Positions 45,722-56,400 of a stretch of DNA of 64,000 bases are shown one piece after another. The stretch's first letter is position 1. Every line of letters begins with the position of its first letter. The translations under genes and the position numbers were made by a program. Under the pieces are notes generated by a model. That model did no database searches. It had not been told where the DNA came from and saw only the letters and a program-made list of their open reading frames with translations. Source of the DNA: Lytechinus pictus (lineage: Eukaryota > Echinodermata > Echinoidea > Temnopleuroida > Toxopneustidae); NCBI RefSeq assembly GCF_037042905.1, contig NC_087247.1, positions 40,461,920 to 40,525,919 of the forward strand. The letters run 5' to 3'.

Positions 45722-46058
45722 TATAGATAGATAGAGATTGATAAAGATAGATAGACAGATAAATAGATAGATAAGATAGATCATAACAAGTGGAACGCAT
45801 CTGACAGTCCCGCCTGGATAGATGCTAGGCTCCGGCATGCTTAGTACTTTATTCTAAAATGTGCATACCTGCAGAGCTTCCTGTGGTGGAACCGGCATCA
45901 CCAACATTGATGGTTGTCCCTTCTCTGGAAAGACTTGTAGCAGACAAGATGATGGCGATTGTAGATACCATCAAACTAATTATAACAAGGATGATCGTTA
46001 TTCGGATCAAACCTTGGTTTTCATTGCTTTTTGCCATTACGAGAGTCTCCCCGTCCAT
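36783..46058 (-). CDS. type II membrane protein with extracellular family-3 solute-binding domain, 8 exons, complete
   Basis: Predicted 322-aa cell-surface protein. Coding exons (5' to 3'): 46058-45869, 45462-45399, 42606-42554, 42057-41929, 40948-40746, 39525-39448, 38007-37800, 36826-36783; all junctions keep frame. An uncharged segment at about residues 20-42 after a short polar N-terminus is a signal anchor, leaving the C-terminal part outside. Residues 64-322 follow the SBP_bac_3 pattern: F-D-Q-T-S-G-T-L-R-G-F-H-V-D-I (lobe 1 start), N-T-Y-E-R-A-L-T-F-K-F-T-N-P with the likely ligand-carboxylate arginine at 153, K-I-G-F-G near the hinge, V-V-H-Y-G-D ... L-I-E-A-V-N, and the closing W-W-N-P-A-F-D-A-L-K-Q-S-G-A-Y segment. 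No channel helices are inserted between the lobes, unlike glutamate receptors. There are about nine extracellular cysteines. The family-2-lobe acidic residue appears replaced by Asn246. The intron after exon 6 is GC-AG. Ligand (amino acid or similar) is inference. Confidence 0.82.
37281..37379 (-). repeat. tRNA-Leu-derived SINE head
   Basis: Read on the - strand: GGCGCCGTAGCCGAGTGG with TCTAAGGCGCC (A box) and GGGTTCGATCCCC (B box), followed by GAGCAAGGC. The acceptor arms do not pair, which argues against a functional tRNA. In the last intron of the solute-binding-protein gene. Confidence 0.6.
39385..39447 (-). other. GC donor of intron 6 in the solute-binding-protein gene
   Basis: Exon 6 ends AATGAG followed by GCGAGTAT (donor at 39447-39446); the acceptor is TCTAG|GTAGTGG at 38008-38009. 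The alternative GT three to four bases on would change frame and destroy the conserved C-terminal part. The intron itself runs 38008-39447. Confidence 0.8.
40266..40730. repeat. degenerate AACTAAACT minisatellite
   Basis: About 450 bases made largely of AACTAAACT-like words with TTATCGAGTCT interruptions. It ends just before coding exon 5 (3' border) of the solute-binding-protein gene. No other content. Confidence 0.8.
41795..41900. repeat. (CAT)n microsatellite
   Basis: CATCAT units with CAC, AAT and CCT interruptions, about 30 bases from the 3' border of exon 4 of the solute-binding-protein gene. Confidence 0.95.
43527..44657. repeat. 568-bp tandem duplication, two near-identical copies
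   Basis: Copies start at 43527 and 44095 (ATTATTGTATTTTATATTAT in both) and run to GCGTAAAATTTAC. Each contains a (TA)n(TG)n microsatellite; offsets of 568 before and 566 after it show a 2-bp length difference. Otherwise no difference was seen. The copy junction cuts through a small MITE, so only the second copy has that MITE complete. Confidence 0.9.
44538..44740. mobile_element. ~200-bp MITE nested in the hAT element
   Basis: Ends ACACTCTAAAAA and TTTTAGAGTGT with TA at each side; the subterminal palindrome TTACCCAATATTGGGTA occurs near both ends in inverse. Its left part is also present in the first duplicate at about 43972-44088. Confidence 0.75.
45675..45780. repeat. (CAGA)n / (GATA)n microsatellite
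   Basis: About twelve CAGA units followed by GATA units with interruptions, in intron 1 of the solute-binding-protein gene. Confidence 0.95.
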
Positions 46059-46147
46059 TGTTGTTGCATGATAGAGATGGTATGAAGCGGTGAGGATTCA
46101 ACTTTGCAGGAGACCAATTCCGGGACAGAGAATTAATGAGAAAGAGA

Positions 46148-46204
46148 TTACCATCCTGAAACCAATCAGGAAGTATTATATACAGTACAGCTGCCCCGCC
46201 CCAT
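46148..46204 (-). promoter_or_regulatory. candidate core promoter: GC box, TATA box, inverted CCAAT
   Basis: On the - strand, GGGGCGGGGC (about 46195-46204) is followed by TATATAAT (46175-46182) and ATTGG (about 46163-46167). Transcription would start about 25-30 bases below the TATA box, giving a leader of about 90 bases before the start codon at 46058. Spacing fits a focused promoter; experimental support is absent. Confidence 0.5.
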
Positions 46205-46910
46205 TATTCAGCCACAATGGATATAGAGACGCTGCATGTTCTAGAAAACTGGTATTCCGAGAACTTTAAAGATTCCATCAGGTGTACAAAAAGAAAAGAA
46301 AGCAGGATTGTTATTTCAAGTATGGTGAATATTCAAAGGGTGAATTTCTTAATATTGTTTCGAAATCTATCACAAAATTGAATTTTTAATTTACTAATGC
46401 TAAAAATTTTGAGAAATTTAACGTTGTGCTCCCTCAATTTTCTGGCTCATTCAGCCACTGCTTTCCAGGCAGAATGAGGATTGCATGTAAATCACATCTT
46501 TTTCCAACTTATAAAATGAAAATGTCAGAATTCAGGATACTCTGACTGACCAGTAGCAGACATCGGGGGGGGGGGGGGGGGTAGCCCCACAAAAACCCAC
46601 ACAAACCACCCCTTTTTGCGGACATTACAATACAATGGTAAGAACCATACCTTATAATGAAAGTTTGTGCCTGTCCTTGTGGCCTCCCAATAGATATGAT
46701 ACATATCAGTTTTTAATACTGAGATAGAATTCATCAGTTCCAAGGTACAGCTTAATGAAGTGTGTTGCAGCTAAAGAAATCTTGAAATAATTACCTCATT
46801 ACGGATATGGTCCAAACAGCCAATCTATCACATTTATAAAACACATTTGTTTCTTTTTTAACACCCCCCCCCCCCCGTTCTGACCCATTTTTCTACTAAT
46901 TCACACATAC

Positions 46911-47332
46911 TTAAGGCCACCGCACACCTTACGACTGGTCGGCGACTCGATTTCAGAATAAAATGTAGTAGAATTTGATGCTAATATTGAGATTTGGAAT
47001 ATCTAACTGTGTAATGTTCTAAATCATCGTACGAATACCTATGTTCAAATCTGTGACTATGCTATCATCCTCCTTAGAATAAAAGCGAATTCAATATCTA
47101 GTCGTAATGACGTCATAGCAGTCGTACGATTGACTACGATTTGAAACTAATTTGGCCTTTACTCAAAAATAAAAGCTTGCAATCTTTCAAAATGGTTATA
47201 TTAGTATTCTTTCAATTGATTTCAACCTCAAATAAAATGATATGTCCGATTCACATTTTCAGAAAATAAGCAAAATGCGATTTGTTCCAAAATCGGATCG
47301 CGAACAGTCGTAAGGTGTGCGGTGGCCTTTAA
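46911..47332. mobile_element. ~420-bp MITE
   Basis: Ends TTAAGGCCACCGCACACCTT and AAGGTGTGCGGTGGCCTTTAA are inverted, extending inward with ACGACT / AGTCGT. The outermost TTAA/TTTAA could be a TTAA-type target. A further inverted GTCGTA pair lies inside. No coding capacity. Confidence 0.85.
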
Positions 47333-47521
47333 ACCTACTGTATCTACTTATTATTTCCTGGTCGGATTGTTAAAGGTTGCTCAGCTTCATGCATACATTT
47401 ATCGAGACATTAAAATAAAAGAACGTTCTCTATATAGAGATTTTTCACTTTACCTTCATTCTTTCCTTTCTAAATAGATTCAATGTACCCAGGTCGCAAA
47501 GTCGAGTCAAGGTCTTCGGGA

Positions 47522-47880
47522 AATAAGCCAGTTTGAAGTACCATTCTGCTCATGATCAGGTCATTTGAACTCAAATGGCATTGTTTAATATACAACAAGA
47601 TAATAGCACCAACTTTGATGTCTTGATTATTCATATTATTTTGAATTGTGCTTTCATTAGATATGAGCGACTGGTATTACATAGTTGGCCAAGTACATTG
47701 TAATAGCAACATGCTAAGGCATTCAAAGTAGAAATGCAACAAATACCTTCATAAAGACAAGTGTTCATTGATGTGCTATTTTAGTCACCTATGCTATGGT
47801 AGACATGCTTGCATATCTTGCTTTGGAATCTGATTATCATATTAAAGGAAAGGTCAATTGTACAAACTTGCCCTACCTCC
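47522..47880. mobile_element. decayed MITE, relative of 52629-53083
   Basis: Shares AATAAGCCAGTTTGAAGT, TTGATGTCTTGATTATTCATAT, CATTCAAAGTAGAAATGCAA and CAAATACCTTCATA in order with the element at 52629. The right terminal repeat is lost. Confidence 0.75.
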
Positions 47881-49852
47881 CCCTTCCGTCTCTCCCCTCT
47901 AATAGTCTATGAAGTTTAAAACACCTACCACAAACAGAAGTCAAGAAATATGAACAATCCCTTTATAAATTGGTCAAAGACATAAATAAGAAAAAAATAT
48001 GATATCCACTGGTAAAAACTGCCCTTTTATCTACCTTACTACTAGAATGTTCATATCAAATAGATAGTAGGTACATATAATACATTATACACCCTTTCCC
48101 GGTTTCTCTCTATCACTGCATGTGGGTGTGTGTGTAAAGTGTGTCATCTCTCTTACTCTCTGTTTCCCCACTCTCTTGCCTGCTTTCTCTACCATAACAC
48201 ACCAGCTGATTTTTTTTTTGTATCACTCTTTGGTTTCTGAAAATAATTGTAATGTAACAATATAAATAATGAAATGACACATCATATTCCTGAAACATTA
48301 AAATCTTTTTATTAATAATAAATACCATCATAAAACATGTGGTTAACATAATACCCACTGTAAGAGTTCATTGTTACACTCCAAATTAATGGAATGAAAT
48401 TTACATATAGGGCATATTCATTTAAAATCAGTCTTAACATTTTGCATGTCTTTAGTCTGAAATTATGCAAAGCCAGCAGATATTGAAGATATTTATTAGA
48501 AATACTTATGCCAAACTTGGACGATGAATATTGATTGCTTTTTGAAAACATTTATTAGATTGATATATATTTGTTTCACCTCGAAAATTTGATTCAAGTG
48601 GGCATAAGTCATGTACAAGCAAGTTGGCTGAGTGTTTTGTGTTGAAGCTCTGTGTACGAGAATAATACAAAAATTTAGACTGGTCTGGTTCCGATACACA
48701 TTCTGCTGCCAATGCTCACCCAGTTAACAATTAAATTCAAACTATTTGACTAAACAAATGGTAGCGAGTATTCTTGGAATTCATCTGGTGTTAGACATTT
48801 TACTCAACTTTCATAACCATATGTATAAAAATATCTATTATTCTTGCTTGGAATTCATTTAAGTTTTATTACTTTCACTCAACTGTATGAACAATATCTT
48901 GTATTCTTATCTGAAATTCATATGGTATTATAACTTTTACTTAACCTTTAGATCTTTCATTCACCATCATGATCATTTGAACTTGAAATTGGAGTCATAA
49001 TGGAAGTTTTAAAAAGCCCATGTACTACAACAAATTATATTCAGTATTGATCCAACTGGGCTTGAGGGCAGAAAAAGGGCAGAACATATCCAGCTATCTG
49101 ATATTACTAAGAAAATATTATTGATCAGGGTTAATTAATTCAATACCCTTAGATGGTAGGAGACACAGCTGGAATAGTGATACAAGGACAACTTCATACA
49201 TGTAGTTTGTATTTCAGCAGGTAAACCCATATTTGAAGTAGGAAAAACACATTCACATTCCTGCTATGAGCAACTGGTATAGTTCATCCTTGTAAAGACT
49301 TTACTTGATGGCTCAGGAATAATCACTGATAAATGAGATGGCAGCGTAATCATTGTTTAGGTACATAAACCTTGGCCATCCTGAAGAAGAACCAGTTCAT
49401 CTGTGCTTCAATTGATTCAGCACAGTAATCTATGGGTGTCCTAGGTGCTCAATGGATGAAGAAAACACAGCATTCAACAACATTGCACTTTGATAGTTTA
49501 TCATTCAATAGAGCTAGCATTCATCACCATCCATAGGTAAGGTTGGTGGACTTAAGCCTTGAGTTTGATGCTTTAATGAAAATTCACACAGAATCAGATA
49601 AATCACCTAACTCATTTGACTTGACTACATTTTCCCCTTTAATACAAACATAACTGCCAAAGGTCTGTTGTTAGAAGAGGATTTCAAATTGGATGGTCAA
49701 GGGTGGACCAAAAGAATTGAGATAGCCAGTTGGTTGTTTATTTCAAATTGCTGGGGTTTCCTTTATAAAGCTGTATGTTCAATATCAATTAAACAGATTT
49801 GTAGAAGAACGTTGTCTTGGGTTTGATGTTCAATGGAGATCAGGGGCTCATT

Positions 49853-50000
49853 TCATAAAGTGTTATAACTATTGTAACTTTGCCATTGATTGCAATAACC
49901 ATGGTAACAGAACTCAGGAGCCAATCACAATCAAAGTGTTAATGGTATTTACAGTAATGCCAAAGTTGCTACAGCTGTAAGTCTTTATGAAATGAGACCC
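49853..50000. mobile_element. 148-bp MITE
   Basis: Ends GGGGCTCATTTCATAAAG and CTTTATGAAATGAGACCC are inverted; the interior has a further GTTATAACTATTGTAACTTTG / CAAAGTTGCTACAGCTGTAA inverse. No coding capacity. Confidence 0.85.
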
Positions 50001-50441
50001 AGGACAGAGTCAGAATAACAAACTTTCAATACATTTTGGATTTGATAAGGTTTATGATAACTTAATTACAGGTCTGTTCGGTCCATCAGCAGGAGAAATT
50101 AACTGTGTTTGGTGCTCACAGGAAATCCAAATCGGTCATTCACAAAGAGTTAGGTGTGAATGAAACCACACTTAAGTTCCAAGTTATCATAAAATGCATC
50201 ACTGAATTGATCACATATTCTCAGGAGACATGCACCACCACATAATAATCAATGAGATAAAAGGTCATACTTTAATAACTCTTTGTGAACCAACCCTATA
50301 TTTTGTTAAAATCAGCGACTTTCTTCGGATTCATAGAGGTTTCCGGTCAAATTGTTTATTTCATCAGGGATCCCTAAGGTCCAAAGGTAGAAGAGTGTAT
50401 CCATGAGTCTGATGTTCAAGGCAAGTCCACAATCAGATCAG

Positions 50442-53400
50442 TTAGCTCTCCTCTTTATCTGAATTTACAAGATTGTTTTTCAGAAGTGTTAAATTCATAA
50501 GTGCTGCTACTGTTGGTTGGTAGAAGATAACCACCTTGGGTTTAGTGTTCAATGGAGCTCCAAACAGATTCATCTTTATGCTGGTGTATGTTGAATGCCT
50601 AGTGATGATATCTGCATTCATCAAGATCTGTAGGATGTAATAATAGTCAATATTTAGACCAATGACCATGAGCAATTCAAAAGCTGAAGACGGAAGGGTA
50701 CGCAAACCATGGAAGATGCTAAAGTTCTTATGTTACAATCATAGAAAATTTACCTGTTTGGTAAGCAAATTCATTGTTTTTAATTCTTAATAATCATAGA
50801 GTGGGAAAGGGATGTCTTGATATTTTGTGCCATTATTCTAAAATGCACAGAGAAAATATTACAAAATCATATAATTTTGTTGCATTAAGAAGGAGCTCAT
50901 GACCCCCAGTAAAAGATCAGTTCTCTATTGACATGTGTTTTGACTAAAAAAATATGATACCATCAGGTCAAACAGATATCCACTTATAGCACACTTCAAA
51001 TCTCATATGATTTTCCCCATATTTTGGTCTCACTTCGACCAAAGTATATCGATGCGAAATTTGGTAAAAATGAAAAAGGATTTTATTTGAACTGTGGAAT
51101 GTTCTTAAGTGACACTGTAAAAACAACCTCCTCACAGGAACGATGAGATGGAGAAGAAAAAAAGGATGATTCACCTTGAAGAGATGTAAGCAATCTACTG
51201 GAGACATGCAGGACTGGTAATGTTGAAAGATATCACTCTCTTTGATTCCTGGCTTTGATATTATCATCAATCCAACACTACTTAGAAATAAGATGAGTGA
51301 CTTGATGCTGACTGACCCATCAATGTTCGTCCAGGGATGGCACAGAATGGACACTTGTTCATATTTCCTGTAACAATAACCAATATCCAATGTTATATAT
51401 CCATGATTGCTCCTGAAAATGAGGGTTAGGCTAGGGATGGAGCCTCTCTGGTTCATAGTTCATATTCACTAATATTGTAATTTGAAAAATTGAAATTATG
51501 TAGAATCTCTGCTGAAAATTCTCACTTCACCCTTTACATGCTTGAAATACCACTCCTTATATTATTTAGATTAATGTTGGTTTATTCTGTAAAAATGAGA
51601 TCTGATCACCCATGTATGTACTGAAAATTGTTCTCAGGCACAAAATTTTAATTATGTAATGACTTGAATAATGTTATGACTTGAATAATGTTATACCCTG
51701 AATTTAGGTATTAAAAGGAACTTCATTTATAGAAAACATTAATAACATTAGAAGGGGAAGGGGAGGGGGGTTGCTTCATTTTTTCATTTAAGTTTTCATT
51801 TCTCAATCAGTGAAAAATGATTTCTCAATCAGTGAAAAATGATACATCAGTCACTACACTTTTGTTACATATGAATGGCAGAATTTAAGTCCAATATAAT
51901 TATAAATCATTACATACATTATCAAAAGTTAGTACCAAGACTTTCATGCAGTAATCCAGCAAGCATCCCTAATCCTAGTTTAAATTCATCAAAAACAAAG
52001 ATGAAAGATGCCGAGTACCTTTAAAGCTAGATTCCAGCTGACAAGGCTGTTAAGGTCTTGTGAATCTTTACTATTACATTAAACATGCTTTGATATGACT
52101 TTAATAAGCACATGTATACTTACATTTCAACCGCATCTATCTTTTCCTTCTTGTCACCTTTCTTACGTTTCTTTCCTTTCGATCCTGATGCTTCATCATC
52201 TTCAGCTATAGTCTCTGCTAAGCGATTTTTCTCTGATGCCTCTTTGTCACTCTCAAACTCTTCCCCCTCCACTCTACTGTTAATGGAAGCTGCCAGGAGT
52301 ATCTCATCTGTTGGCACTTGATTTGAGGAGTGAGTTTCACAATGAACATCTTGTTTGTCCCTCATAGAATTATCACCATTCATCGTCCCTTCCTGTGAAA
52401 TGGATTCTTCTGGTACGTTTGTCTTCTTTGCTGGACTGGGCAAACCACTGTTATCTGGAGGGGTGCTGGTGGTAGGCAATGGTACAATCTTTACTGATTT
52501 TAGTAACCACTTCGAAGCATTCTTCTGTGCCACAAGTCTCACAACAGAGGTACCCACTTCTAGGAGCTAAGGTAAGAAAAGAGAACAATTTCTATTACAA
52601 TATAGTGATATCATTTATAAAAGTGTTTAATAAGCCAGTTCGTAGTTCCACTCTGCGCATGATCAGAAGATTCTGCGCATGATCAGAGGAAGGTCATTTG
52701 TACTAAAGTGACATGGTGGTTTAAAATTTAATGAGATAAGCACTAACTTCGATGTCTTGATTATTCATATATTCTTTTGAATTGTGTTTTTCATTCACAT
52801 CCACAAAAAACAATGCATCCACGAATGACTGGTATATTTCACAGTTTGCCAAGTACATTGTGCAACATCCTCTAATATGCATTCAAAGTAGAAATGCAAC
52901 AAATACCTTCATAGAGTGTTCATTGATGTGCTATTCTAGTCACCTGGTCTATTCAATTTCTTCATCCCGCTATGTAAGGCATGCATACGTAATATCTTGC
53001 TTTGAAATCTGCCTATCTTAATGAAAGAAATGAAAGGTCATTTGACCAAAATTGTCCATGAAGTAACTACGAACTGGTCTATTACTTTACAAATCAAATA
53101 TATGTATTTAAAGTGAATGATGGAGATATAAATTCACAAAATAAAACCTTTCATGAATTCAGTCATCTAAGCAAAAATCTCAAATTATCATTTAGTCAGT
53201 ATAAAGGGATTTCCGTAAATATTTTATTCAATTTCAAGAACAAGACACGACCTCTGAGACCTTTGACCATGTGATCCCCAAAATATAATCAGACCATTAA
53301 CGATAATATGCATACATGAACCAAGTCTATAATTTTTTTTCACAAGAAAAAGGAATTTTCAAGTAATTTAAGACATCTCTAAACTTAGACGTCATGATCC

Positions 53401-56400
53401 TAAAACCTTACCATATCATTGTCACTTACACATGCAACCATGGGAGTTGGTCACTTAAAATGGTCTTTAGTCAGTATATGCCTATACTCTACTGCACCTA
53501 AAGCCAGGCTAATAATAGGAAGCGCTTTGTATCCTCAGGCAAAAAGCGCTATATAAATCCAGCTATTATTATTATCATTATTATTACTCCATCATAAAGG
53601 TGCTGAAGTGTTCAAGGAATAAATCATACCGATCACAAGAACTAATTATTTTCAGGTATATGATCTCTGAGACCCTTGATCTTATAACCCCAGAATTCAA
53701 TCAGATCATCTCCCATTGTGGCTTTGACAATGAATAAAAATAATACAAGAGACCATAGCAAAAATGCGAGAAGCTAAATAAGCATCAATCATTTACATTT
53801 ACGTTTCACAAGAATGTTTCAATTTGTGAGTTTGAAAACTATAGACCTGCCTTAATTGTAATTTAAATTGATTGCTGGTGTAAGACTTGAGCACCATGTT
53901 CATCATGACCATAAACATATCAAGTTAAAGTCAAGTACTTACTAACTGTTCTTGAAGCAAGATCCTCAAACAGCTGAATACTCTGTTCCTTGCATGGTGC
54001 GTATTCAGCTGAATGGCATGAAGAAGCCGAGGATAGGTAAGACCTAATGATCCTGCTGCCTTCACAAGTTGGTAGATAGTCAACATTTGTGAATGGTCTT
54101 CATGTCTGGATGAAAATATAACAAAAGACACAAGATGTTCTTAGATCCATGGTATATATGTTATAGTAGTAGTAAGTGTGTCCATAGTTTTAAATCATAT
54201 ATCCTCCCCATGAATAGGTAACCAGTTTTGCCCCGCACTCATATTTACCCTTACTCAATGCATTCTCAATCCTCAAACCAGAGGAAGGCCATTCTGCACT
54301 TCTTCACTTGCTACTTCCAAGAATTCATTAGTTGTCTCTTCCTCTGATCGCCTACCTCAAACTGAAAGCCCTTCATAAATGTCTACTACTGCTATTGAAA
54401 ATTGTGACAATGGCTTCAAGAAAACTAACCAATTCATGTATGTGTGTGTGTGTATAAGTGTATTAACCCGTTGTCAGTTTTTGTACAATTTAATAGACTC
54501 AGATGCATGATAACAGGGCATTTACAAATAACATGTCTCCCCAATCCAAAATATAACAAGAAATATTATGATTTCTGTTATTTGTCATAAACATTGTTTG
54601 CAAGATTTAAACTCATGGACTCAAGTGTATTCTTCAGATTAAAGGAAATATCCAAAGTGTCATGATTGACATCTGAAAATAAATTCTGTGAGCAAATATT
54701 AACCACAACTAATAAAATGTAGGGCAAAAAACAGCACATAGCCCACATGCCTTCTCAAACAAATTTATAAACAAACATATATGTGTATGTCATTTCTTCC
54801 CTATACTGTTGGTTTCATATTTCCTACACTATACTTTGAGATGGATGGAAGACATCTGTATCTATGTTGTACAACGCCTACTTAGCTTGTTGGGAGGCTG
54901 AATGTAAAACACTGGTACCGTTGCACACAAGACGTACCATCCAAAATGTACCGTTGCACGGCTTTAGGAGGTGACGTCACAATACGATTTAATTCATTGC
55001 GCTCAGAAAAAGGTGCAATACGCGTATAAGCCTGCTGGCTAAATGCGCAATGCTGCCCAAGGTCATGTGCGCTTATGGGATTTTGCTTTTTGCTTTCAAT
55101 TTTTTTGCTCCCTTTTCATAGATTACAGCAGGGAAAAACTCTTGATTTTTTTCATATTTTTGCTAAATTCTGATGCGTTGTACAACACAAATAGCGAATA
55201 TTCTTATTCGTGCAATGGTGCGAGATTTTGCATGAGGTGAAAGAAAGATGCTCTATTCAACTTGGCTAATGCCTCGTTGAATAGAGCATCTTTCTTTCAC
55301 CTCATGCAAAATCTTGCACCATCGCACTCATGCCTATTCGCTATTTGTATACTGTTCAATGATGGTTGTATTCAATCTGTGTACAATCAGATAGTCTACT
55401 TCTAAGATGGTCTATAATACCACATGAGTTGACGTTGTTTGGTCCACTATTATTTTGGTCTAAATGCTGTTTGGTCTACACAACAATTGATCTGATACCC
55501 ACTCAGTTGAATTATCATTTAGTCTCAAGCCAATTGGTTGAATTTTACACTTTTTCTACTTAAGAAATAAAAAAATATCATTAGAAAATTTATAAATCAA
55601 ACAGTTCATTTTAATCACACAGACTAAGTGGTGTTAGACCAAGTGGATATTAGATGAAGTGGAAATAAGACAAAGTAGTACATAGACTACATAGCAATTA
55701 GACCAAATGGTTAGTAGACAACGGGTTGTAGACGATCTAGGGTTATACCATGTGGGATGAGAAAAAAATGAAAGTATACTGAACGGGTGTAGACCAATCA
55801 GGAATTTACCCTTAATACCTGTAATAATGTCAATAACTCACCCTTTGCAAACATCTTCCAGACTCCTACGGGGGTTGTTCATGGTGTACCTGAAGCTTGG
55901 TCTGAAATCACTGCTAGTGTGAGGACCAAGAAATGCCACAACTGGTCCACAGGGCTGGTGAATCAATTCACCAAGGGTCTGCAAATATTGTGATGTGGTA
56001 CTTCTACTAGTTCTAGTCTTGCTTTCTGAATGCCTTGAGGGGTTCATGGACTTTTCCGATGGAACTAGATCCCCTCCATTGGTGCCATTCCTGGATTGGA
56101 TAGGGGTTTGTTGATTACCATCATCACCTGTCCTTTCATTGTCCATGCTGTTTCCTTCACTTGAAGAAATGCTAGGTTGTGAACTGCCAGTTCTTTGATG
56201 GGAAGTGTCCTTTATGCTATGCACTTTATCTTGTTCGTTATGTTCTTGTCTAGAAGGCACATGAAACCTGTCTAGAATACTGATAAGACTTGTGGTCGGT
56301 TTCATGAAAACACTACATCTACGGACAATGATGTCCTCGTGGATGTTTTGAGGTTTCTTGGTGTAATCCTGGGTCAGAAACCCTCTCATGGTCAACCAAT

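Larger units (their letters stand above)
46205..50441. other. intergenic region between GTF3C1-like 3' end and solute-binding-protein promoter
   Basis: Contains a 420-bp MITE (46911-47332), a decayed MITE (47522-47880), a 148-bp MITE (49853-50000) and, next to the GTF3C1-like stop, what is probably its 3' untranslated region. Several AATAAA signals lie on the - strand (for example 49738-49743), and none can be singled out. No further coding sequence was recognised. Confidence 0.5.
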
